Origin: Phyto melanocephala
Taxonomy: Eukaryota > Arthropoda > Insecta > Diptera > Rhinophoridae
Length of the DNA: 64,000 bases
Direction of reading: 5' to 3'
Assembly (NCBI GenBank): GCA_941918925.1
Contig: OW799234.1
Location: forward strand, 65,687,543 to 65,751,542
The position numbers and the translations under genes were made by a program. Of this stretch, positions 46,675 to 56,100 are shown piece by piece (position 1 is the first letter of the stretch; every line of letters starts with the position of its first letter). Below the pieces are notes generated by a model, which made no database searches, was not told the DNA's origin, and saw nothing but the letters and a program-made list of their open reading frames with translations.

Positions 46675-48198
46675 CAAGTAAGAGCGCTATATTCGGCCGT
46701 GCCGAATCTTATATACCCTTCACAACGTGTAGTCATGCAATAACAGTAGTTTGTATCACCATTCCATATGATATACGTACATACATATAAAAAACATACA
46801 TATATAAAAACATCCCATTGTAAAATTAAAAATTGAGTTTACGTATGTTTCGAAAAAAAATAAAAAAAAATTTAAAAAAAAATTTAAAAAAAAAATTAAA
46901 AAAAAAATTTTTTTAAATAATTAAAATATATATAATAAATATAAAACAAAAAAAAAATATTAAAAAAAAAATAATAATAATAAAAATATAAATAATATAT
47001 TAAATAAAAAATAAAAAAAAAATAAAAAAAAAATTTAAAAAAAAATATAGAAAAAACAAGTAACAGTGCTATATTCGGCCGTGCCGAATCCTATATACCC
47101 TTCACAACGTGTAGTCATGCAATAACAATTGTTTGTATCACCATTCATCTCATATAAAATACGTACATATGTATATACTGGTTAGACTAAATGTGTCATC
47201 GAATCCCAGCTGAGCCAAAAAAATTTTATCTTATTTTATTTAAGATATTATTTATATTTTATTATTTTTTTTTATATTTTTTTTTAAATTTTTTTAAAAA
47301 ATTTTTTAAAATTTTTTTTTTTAAATTTTTTTTTTGTAATTTTTTTTATTATTTTTTTTTTATTTTTAATATATTTTTTTTTTGTAATTTTTTTTTTGGC
47401 ATGTTTTTTGCATGTATGTATATAAGTATGTTGTTGTTGTAATTGTGTAAAAAAACGAGGTGGTCGTGGTTTTTTGCTCATATCTCAGAAAGTTATGGGG
47501 CGATTGTGCTGAATTTCAATTCCTGGATATTTCCAAGAGATTGATACCATATACAGATCTGAGGAACATATAGTTGCTTCTAAAAGTTGATTTCAACCAA
47601 CACACAGACAGACGGGCAGACGGACAGACGGTCAGGGCTTAATCGACTCCTCTATTCATAAGCTTTCAGAAAATATATACTTTATGGGGTCGGAAATGAA
47701 AATTGTAGAAATTACAAACGGAATGACAAAGCTATATATACCCTTGTGCACCACAGGTGAAGGGTATAATAAAAAAAAATTTTTTGGGCTCAGCTGGGAT
47801 TCGATGCCACGTTTTCTCTAACCAGTATACACGTTTGTATGTAGTATGTTATTGTTGTAATGTTGTTTTTGTGAAAAAAAATCGAGGTGGTCGTGGGTTT
47901 TTGCTCATATCTCAGTTGTTTATGTACCGATGTTTCTGATTTTCAATACCGATCTACTCCCGAATATTTCTGATATTTTAATACCTCACCCGGGTCCAAG
48001 CGATTTCGGGGGGCTTCAAAAAGTTGATTTCAACATACACACGCACAGACGGACAGACTGACAGGGCTTAATCGACTCCCCTATTCATAAGCTTTCAGAA
48101 AATATATACTTTATGGGGTCGGAAATGAAAATTGTAGAAATTTCACACGGAATGACAAACCTATATACACCCTTTTTCACTGTGTGAAGGGTATAAAA
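46675..48198 (+). mobile_element. (GTCY)n-type element split by another copy
   Basis: The first subfamily begins at 46675 with palindrome and A/T core to about 47053. It resumes at about 47769 with GGCTCAGCTGGGATTCGATG, GCACAGACGGACAGACTGAC and the hairpin end at 48198. The insert is 47057-47768. Confidence 0.8.
47057..47768 (+). mobile_element. (GTCY)n-type element, second subfamily, nested and rearranged
   Basis: It starts CAAGTAACAGTGCTATATTC and ends with the hairpin CCACAGGTGAAGGGTATAA. The tRNA-box-like segment (CGAATCCCAGCTGAGCC, 47198-47216) is inverted compared with other copies, followed by a T-rich version of the core, so the middle has flipped. Confidence 0.75.
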
Positions 48199-48339
48199 AT
48201 CAATCCTTTTCGTTATATCGTTATTTGTTTATTTGTTACTTTATTATTTACACTTAATTCAATTTTCTTAAATTTTAACTTGTGATATCAATCACGCATG
48301 CACCACTTTGTTGCTGATGTCACATGATAAAGCTGCTTT

Positions 48340-49089
48340 TTATACCCTTCACCTGTGGTGCACAAGGGTATATATAGCTTTGTCATTCCGTTTGTAATTT
48401 CTACAATTTTCATTTCCGACCCCATAAAGTATATATTTTCTGAAAGCTTATGAATAGAGGAGTCGATTAAGCCCTGACCGTCTGTCCGTCTATCCGTCTG
48501 TCCGTGTGTTGGTTGAAATCAACTTTTAGAAGCAACTATATGTTCCTCAGATCTGTATATGGTATCAATCTCTTGGAAATATCCAGGAATGAATCGCTAT
48601 TGAAATTCAGCACAATCGCCCCATAACTTTCTGAGATATGAGCAAAAAACCACGACCACCTCGTTTTTTTTCACAATTACAACAACAACATACATACATA
48701 CATACATACATACATACATACATACATACATACATACATACATACATACATACATGTAAAAAACATACCAAACAAAAAAAATTACAAAAAAAAAAATATT
48801 AAAAATAAGAAAAAAATAATAAAAAAAACTACAAAAAAAAATTTTTAAAAAAATTTAAAAAAAATTTAAATAAAATATAAAAAAATAATAAAATATAAAT
48901 AATATATTAAATAAAATAAAATAAAATTTTTTTGACTCAGCTGGGATTCGATGCCACATTTATTCTAACGTGTACGTATGCACGTATTTTATATGGGATG
49001 AATGGTGATACAAACAATTGTTATTGCATGACTACACGTTGTGAAGGGTATATAAGATTCGGCACGGCCGAATATAGCACTGTTACTTG
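48340..49089 (-). mobile_element. (GTCY)n-type element, second subfamily, full copy
   Basis: Read on the minus strand it has all landmarks from CAAGTAACAGTGCTATATTC to CAGGTGAAGGGTATAA. The terminal hairpin is well formed (ACCCTTGTGCACCACAGGTGAAGGGT, split here by its loop). Confidence 0.85.
48688..48754 (+). repeat. (CATA)n microsatellite
   Basis: About 16 units in the element at 48340-49089; the other copies carry the same motif as short (GTAT)n. Confidence 0.95.
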
Positions 49090-49443
49090 TTTATAACCCA
49101 GCTTGCACAATAGTACGAATATGTCTGAATCAGACAAGTCTTACAAATATCTGACTTTTTTCATGGACATTTCGTACAAATTTCTGTAAGACATGTCTGG
49201 GAAATTTAATGTACGACACGTCTGATAGATTTCTGACTGATTTCGTACGGATATGTTGAAGGGATTTTATTCTTTTTTGTTTACTGACATGTCTGATAGA
49301 TTTCTGACTGATTTCGTACAGATATGTCTAGTTGTTTTTTTATTTCTTTTGTTTAGGATTTTTTGTGTTTTTTTTTTACAAATTAAAACGGAATTTTCTG
49401 CCTTTACCAATTTTGTAATCTTGATTTTGTTTGTTTTACATAT

Positions 49444-49830
49444 TGGGCCAATTCAAAGTGGTTGCATATCAGTCATATTTGTACTATTTCATATTATTTT
49501 ATGCATGCATAAAATTTTTGTTAGTAATTTCCATACACAAAAAATAATATGACTTTACATATTTGTTTCCTATGTATAAGAAATTGTTTATGTTATACTT
49601 TTAACCATACTGTCTCTCAGAGAGAATTTCTTCGCTTCTCACCTCTCAAAGAGAATATTTTCTATTTTCTTCTTTCCCGTGTACATACAATTTTTAACAG
49701 CGTCATCTCTTTGTCTTCTTTCTAGTATTAAATACATAATTTGTTAACAAAAGGTGTTCAAAGTCACTAGTCATATTAATATGAATTATATGACATAGTA
49801 CAATATGAGAGTCTACTTTGAATTGGCCCA
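49444..49830. mobile_element. TIR MITE, TGGGCCAATTCAAAGT ends, 387 bp
   Basis: TGGGCCAATTCAAAGTGG at the left faces CTACTTTGAATTGGCCCA at the right. Similarity continues to about 55 bp (TTGTACTAT, CATATTA). No target duplication was assigned. Confidence 0.8.
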
Positions 49831-50167
49831 TTGTTTATTTAAATCATAAAGTGCAACAAAATAGGTGATCTTAAAAAAAATTAATTTATTAGTGTGTTAA
49901 AAAAGTTTAAAAGTAATACAGAAAGTGATTGTTTTGTGCTTAATAAAAAATATATATGTACATATAAAAAAATGTCACGTCAGGCTTTTCGGAAAAATGT
50001 TAAAAAAGAGGCGTATTTGGATTTTCAAGTTAGCTTAAAATATTTAAAAGAATTGTTTTAACTATTAAATCTAGCATATAAACAATGTATATGAATATAT
50101 GTAATTAGGTAATAAATTAAATGAATAAAAAAATGTTACGTAAAACTGAGTTTTATTTTATTAAATA

Positions 50168-50480
50168 ATTATTTAAATTTGTTAATCAGGCTTGAGTTCA
50201 TATTAATATTCTTTATTTTTACAAAGAATTTGTTTTAATTGTGATAAATGAAAGAATAAATCTTGAAAAATTATATTTTTACCGACACTAGCCGAGTGGA
50301 ATGCATTTTCGAAACCAGCTACGATTTCATCATCAGCACTCTCTGATCGGTGGTTACATGTTGGTTGTAAATATCATCTATTTAACTCACGGGACTTATG
50401 TTAATTGAATTCGGTAACTAATTTTTAGTTTTTCCTATTTCATATATTTTTACCACAATGAGTTAGATTGAAATTTTAAC
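50168..50480 (-). repeat. Left arm of hammerhead-bearing inverted repeat
   Basis: About 300 bp, nearly identical in reverse to 51684-52004. The outer edge is TTAATCAGGCTTGAG, the inner edge GAAATTTTAAC. It contains a hammerhead-like motif at 50281-50351 on the minus strand. Confidence 0.88.
50281..50351 (-). ncRNA. Hammerhead ribozyme-like motif, copy 1
   Basis: The sequence is identical to 51813-51883 but on the opposite strand. All hammerhead core bases (CTGATGA, GAAA, UH before the cleavage position) and the three helices are present, as described for copy 2. If transcribed leftward from inside the arm, it would cleave the transcript between 50299 and 50298. Confidence 0.7.
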
Positions 50481-50595
50481 CAAACAGCAACCCTTTTTAC
50501 TTTTTGTTTGTTATTATCTTTCATTTATCACTATTTTTGTCCTGCTCTAGCCACCAGTTAGGTAGCGATAAGAACAGATAATTGTTTTTAACAAT

Positions 50596-51490
50596 CAGCG
50601 TTGTCAACTTTAAAATTTCAAAAAGCACCTAAACCCCTAAAAAAGCGCGTAATTTTCATAAAAAATCACTGAGTTTAATATGTGTACAAATTTAACTTTA
50701 CATTTGCTAATATAATCATTACTTAAAAAAAAATTAAAGCTTTTAGATGCCAGTTGCCCCCTAAAATAAATTATTTTACAAATGGCAATAAGACTGGAGT
50801 TTTGATTGATATCGATAATCGAAATACAAGTCTAAAGATATTCTGTTCTTTATATTATTAGGCCAAAACATCCAAATGTACTATTAATGCAAATATTAAC
50901 CTTATCAGGGTGTCAATTTGTGCTCTAAAAAATTTTAAAATAAAAAGTATTTGCATATTAATTTCTCTTTTTTTATTTTCACCAAGGTTTGATCAACTTG
51001 AAACTTTACTTACAAAATAAATTCTCGTAACAATTTCATTTTATAAGAAGTAGGTGGTTTATGTCTCATAAACCATACAGGATATCAACAAACCAGTATC
51101 GGAAATAAGTTACAATTAATAATAAACAAGCAAAACACTCAAATAACAGAAACATTGTATACTATCAATCCTTATAATCTACTTAATTATTAGTTTTAGT
51201 ATCATAAGCTGAAAGTATTATCAACATAATATCATTTTACAATGAGTAAATATTTTTTAGCTTTGTTAAGATACAAAATACGTAAGGGTAATTAAAGATA
51301 TTTACCCTTACAAAAATTGTTTTCAATTAAAAAAATTATTTTCGAATTTAGTATTTGGTGTCACCGAAATAAAAATAAAAGCACTAAAAACTTAAAAAAA
51401 AATCACCAAGCACTAACTCGCAATTTTTTCGCTTCCAAAATGTTAAAAATCACCAAAAACGGTGATAAAATCACCGAGTTGACAACGCTG
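50596..51490. mobile_element. hAT-type MITE, CAGCGTTGTCAACT ends, 895 bp
   Basis: A perfect 14-bp inverted repeat (right copy 51477-51490) with an exact 8-bp duplication TTAACAAT at 50588-50595 and 51491-51498. It sits between the two hammerhead arms, so it came after them. No transposase is encoded. Confidence 0.95.
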
Positions 51491-51683
51491 TTAACAATCA
51501 ATGTTTATAATCATTTGTTTTATTTTCTGTGAAGTCAGTATACAACGAAATGTTGACTGACAAACAGTGGATGAATGATTTTTTTTTTTTTTTTTTGCAC
51601 CGTGCCCTGTGTTTATATAAATTGAATTTTTATTTTGTCGAACTTTTCTGTTTAAACTATTATTTAAATTTTTAATCAGGCTT

Positions 51684-52004
51684 GTTAAAATTTCAATCTA
51701 ACTCATTGTGGTAAAAATATATGAAATAGGAAAAACTAAAAATTAGTTACCGAATTCAATTAACATAAGTCCCGTGAGTTAAATAGATGATATTTACAAC
51801 CAACATGTAACCACCGATCAGAGAGTGCTGATGATGAAATCGTAGCTGGTTTCGAAAATGCATTCCACTCGGCTAGTGTCGGTAAAAATATAATTTTTCA
51901 AGATTTATTCTTTCATTTATCACAATTAAAAAAATTCTTTGTAAAAATAAAGAATATTAATATGAACTCAAGCCTGATTAAAAAAAAAATAAAATTTAAA
52001 TAAT
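51684..52004 (+). repeat. Right arm of hammerhead-bearing inverted repeat
   Basis: Reverse complement of the left arm. Its inner edge is preceded by another AATCAGGCTTG (51674-51684) within a TATTATTTAAATTT context that also occurs, inverted, at its outer edge. The right arm itself is therefore bounded by short inverted repeats. Confidence 0.88.
51813..51883 (+). ncRNA. Hammerhead ribozyme-like motif, copy 2
   Basis: Seen in sequence: stem I outer ACCGAT (51813-51818) with GTCGGT (51878-51883), and stem I inner GAGTG (51823-51827) with CACTC (51866-51870). The core CTGATGA is at 51828-51834. Stem II is GAAATC (51836-51841) with GGTTTC (51848-51853) and loop GTAGCT. GAA follows at 51854-51856. 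The palindrome AATGCATT (51857-51864) acts as a tiny stem III, and C51865 is the expected cleavage nucleotide. Known: minimal type I hammerheads with short palindromic stem III, often acting as dimers, occur in Penelope-like elements and retrozymes. One unpaired T (51835) between the core and stem II is a deviation that could reduce activity. Confidence 0.72.
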
Positions 52005-52389
52005 AGTTTATTTTAGATTTCTTTAAGATATCTGTACGATTAATCGGTTCGAATTACATCCGACAAACTTTCAGAAATCTGTCAGAAATCCATACGAATG
52101 TCGTATAATAAATCAGAATTTCCCCTGCTTTTTCTATCAGATTTCTGTCAGATTTCTATCAGACACGTAACACGACACATGTCTGTCAGAATTCATGTTA
52201 ACCACTTCATATGTTTGTCGGTCAGAAGTCTGACAGAATTCGTATAGAATTCTTACCTGTTTGTCGACATTTCTTACAGACATCTGATAGATGTCGAACA
52301 ATTTTTCAGGCTAGGAAATTACAACTTACATACTTATGTATGTATATGCGCAATGCATAATCTTGTTTTTATAATTTTTGATTGTTTAC

Positions 52390-52840
52390 TATTGTTATTG
52401 TTTTTTTTACAATTTCGGTCAGATATATCTTTGTGCCGTGAATCTCATCGCAGCCGGCTTAACGGCAAACGTAAGTGGCCAATTCAAAAAAAACGTAAGA
52501 TTTCTGATGGAGACAAGCAATAGTATTCTCTGCTATGGGTGCGAAGAACGGGGAGACAATAAGATGGAAAAAAAGAAGAAATTCCCTACTAGCATTAAGA
52601 ATAACGTCTGCATATCGCACATACTCAAGAGCCGCAGCACTTATAATAGATAGAATTGAGCTCAAAGTATAAGATCGAAAGAAAATACTTTGAAAAAAAA
52701 GAGAAGGTAAGGTAACTAATAGACGAAACCCTGCATGTCTGGCAGGCAAGATCGACAGCTGAGGTAAAAGGCAGGTGTACTGCCAGACTCCTTTCACGTC
52801 TTGGATTGGAAAAATTTTTTTTTTAAGTTTTGGTAACCTA
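52390..52840 (+). pseudogene. Non-LTR retrotransposon ORF2, region after reverse transcriptase
   Basis: The first frame reads LMETSNSILCYGCEERGD, matching the conserved SVLLYGAEIW block of R1/Jockey-type ORF2. After a frameshift comes ITSAYRTYSRAAALIIDRIE (relatives SAYRTVSxAAxxVIAGxIPI). After another comes DETLHVWQARSTAEVKGRCT and LLSRLG, the WQxRWxxxxKGRWT block. It lies just downstream of the beta-COP stop codon, in antisense orientation to that gene, and is truncated on both sides. Confidence 0.82.
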
Positions 52841-53118
52841 GCCTCTTGGCCATAATCGCTCTCTTAAGTTTAAAATATTTTTGAAAAAATTCATAAATCT
52901 TGCTTTGCTTTTAATAAAATGCAATAATTAAATTTTATTTTATCATAACTGTATTATAACTGTAGTACGTGTGTACACATTATTTTTATAACATAAAATT
53001 TTTTTAATTGTAAAAATACTTAAAATTAAGAGTAATAATAATGAAAAAAAGAAAAATAAACTCATGGTAATTATTGAATCCGAGTTTTTGGAAAAGATTT
53101 GGAATGAGAAAACATATT

Positions 53119-56100
53119 TTATGAAGCTTGTACGCACAGTTTTTGGGATGAACTAATCTTGTCACCCAAACTAAGAGCCATACCCTGAAAGTAAGGAAAA
53201 GGATATTTGTTCAGTTATTTGAATAAAAAAAAATTTATTAATAAAATTTGCATGTAAGATGATACAGATTAATATGAGAAAAAACATAAATTATAAACAT
53301 AAACTGTAACGATAATAAAGAAAATTTAAATGAATAATCTGTGAGTTTAATTGATATTGAACAATTAAGAAAGTATAGTCATGTTACCTATAGATAGCCT
53401 TGGTGGTTGTGGTCTGACGGACTTTAAAAGGGTTTGCAGTTTCTACTGATGGATCTTAGATGGACATTAGTATAGGCTCAAGTGTTTATATAATGGGAAA
53501 ACAACAGGTGGTTTTAAAAACTTTCTGCTGATTGTAGGGTGCTCAAAGCAAAGATATTTGCCATCATAATAGAACACTTTTCGAGGGATAAGAACGTTAC
53601 TCTTTAGGTTGGTAGTCTGTGGCGCTCAAGACTTGAAATGAAAGAACACTATGTCAATTCAAGGCTGTTTAGGAACTGAAATAGGGCTCTTAAAGGAAGT
53701 ATAGGTTTGTTCAACGCCAGGCTATGTTGGGTACAGGGGCACTGCAGTGTTGCCGGCAATGAAATTACAGACAAACTTGCGCGTGGTGGATCAGCACCAG
53801 CGTTGACATGTAAAGAAGCTACAGTCAGGCCACTACTTTAGACGGATTCGAGCTATGGATGTCGGACAAGGTTGATGGAGCATGGAGGAACAGAAGGGAC
53901 TGCAAGCTCAAGGGTGTTAGGCCTGTATCACGCGGCATTGTCCAGTAAGGGCTACGATAAGTCTAAAAGAATGTGTTAGAACGCAGAGAAAACATTAACT
54001 GTAAAGCATGATGTCTGTCACTGTCCGAGAATACAAAACCATAGGCTGGATAAGAGATTACACGATGAATTGGATTATATTTCAACGTGCAAGCTAAAGA
54101 ATATCACAGAATTTATTATTGAAGTCGGATGGATAGTTGATAGACAATGATAGCTTGATTGCACTGGTGTTGGTCTTTTTTATTAATTTCTTCTATCTAT
54201 TTCCAGTATTTTTTCTTTTTAATTTTTTGGTTTTCATATTATTAGAGGGATGCACAATGGACCCCAGAAGTCTCCAATGTAAGTGTTTGAGGTGTATTTT
54301 TGTTTCCGGCACCACCTTAACTACCTGTCAACCTACCTTTCTACCATAGTCAGGCAAAACTGTTGCACCATATAAAAGATATCTTAAAAATGGCTTTTTT
54401 AAAATTTGTAAAAATAAAACACCATACGAAATAGGGCACGTCATTATGTTCGTTCGTTCATTCAAAATTTCTAACAATTTTAAAAAACGTAATTCAGTGA
54501 AGTTAAATAAAAATAATTTTTATAATTTTTTTAGATTAAAGCTATTGAAGTGATTCTTATTACTGTAAAAATCTGTTTTAATTAATGATTAATACAAGCG
54601 CGGATCTAGGAGTACGGAAAAACGCATAAATATCGCTATCAAATGAAAAGGTTTGACTAGTATTATAAACTACACGATAAATAAATTCGAAATTTAATTA
54701 TAAATAAATTTTAAATCTAAGATGACACCCGAAACAAAATGGCGATTAATTCAATCATAATGGATATTAAATAAAAGGGCTTAACTTGTAGAAAACAGTG
54801 AATAATGAATAAATTCAAAATCAAAGATGACCTCCGAAGTAAAATGGTGGAAAACAAATTAATTCAACCCCTCAATAAGGATATAAAGTAGTTGAGCGTG
54901 ACAAATGAATAAAAAATTATCAAATCAATGATGCCGCCCATTCAAAATGGTGTATCTTAGATTAAAGACAGTAAATGCATAACGATGAAGAAATCCTTGG
55001 AATTTTGACATATCAAGGGTATAAAGATTCGGCCATGCCATTTCTGAAATAGTAAATGTCAGGACAAAAATTTTTTTTTTTTAACAAATAGATGAGTTTC
55101 CGTTTACTTTGTTAAAAGGTTATTAACAAATTAGCCTTCGCAAGCACCACACTGAGGTCACTTAATATCCACTTACTTTCTGGCTATGTCAAAGATTTTG
55201 ATAAATTGCTTTTTAACGCAGCAAAAAATCTATGACAAAAAAGTGATTTGCAGGGGTTCAACTGGTGACGAAATGCTTAAATTTAGGTAAAAACACTAAT
55301 GATTTTAACATTAGCGTGTCATTGGAGATCATGTGTTTACATGAATATTTTAATGAACTGCACTCTATTTTAACAAGTGCACAGAACTCATGCATACATG
55401 TATGGTGAAAAGCATCCGCTGTTACATGAGTTAATTTTGTTTGTTTACATGAATTGTATAAGATACTAGTCGCCCGGTACGTGCTTCGCTACGTATAAAG
55501 TGAAATAATAAAAAAAATTTGATTGGAACATCAAATTCATTTGTTAAAAAAAAAATATTTTATTAATTGCTAGCAAGGCGAATTCAATAAGGTGAACTTA
55601 TTAGATCAGCTGATCATCAGCTGTTGACTACTTCTAGGGACCACTTGTCAAATTTTTGTGTATTTTTGGCATATCGTTTTGTTTTACACTAACAAAATAC
55701 ACGTTTGTATTCTTTCACTTTGTAGTTGTTTTAGCGACGAGTTCACCTTATTGAATTCGCCTTGATTGCTAGCTATTTTCAAACTTAATCTAAAACATTT
55801 GGATAAACAATAAAATTTTTAACCCGTTTTATCCCCTTAAAACTCAAAATTTCCAAAAAGTACCAGACACCTATCCAATTATTTTTAACCGGCTCTTTGG
55901 TCCTTTCTGAATTTTTGTTATATCTTTTTAAGCCCGGAGATACTGAGTTACCGATTTTACCCTTTTTTACCCGTAAACCGCTCGACGGATTTTGTGCAAA
56001 CTTCACATAAACCATCTACTAAATAGTCCGAACAAAGCCTAAACATTTGGTTCGGATAAATTAGCCCGTTTTTGAGTTATAAAATTACAACAAAAGTGGC

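Larger units (their letters stand above)
49100..52312. mobile_element. Large composite with TCTGA-rich inverted end regions
   Basis: AGCTTGCACAATAGTACGA at the left and, in reverse, AGCCTGAAAAATTGTTCGA at the right are similar. Both end regions of about 220-300 bp are filled with the words GATTTCTGACTGATTTCGTAC, GACATGTCTGATAGATTTC and variants, in opposite orientation. I infer one element with long repetitive subterminal regions, later hit by several insertions. No target duplication was found. Confidence 0.55.

Noticed and set aside
47191..47442. 83-codon Phe-rich frame
   Set aside because: It is the T-rich version of the A/T core of an interspersed repeat, not a protein.
52459..52797. 112-codon minus-strand frame
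   Set aside because: It is the antisense shadow of the LINE ORF2 remnant on the plus strand, whose motifs are recognisable.
55785..56015. 76-codon minus-strand frame in the beta-COP intron (with 56109-56309)
   Set aside because: No homology recalled, no splice sites that fit the beta-COP frame, and the exon phases are already satisfied without it.
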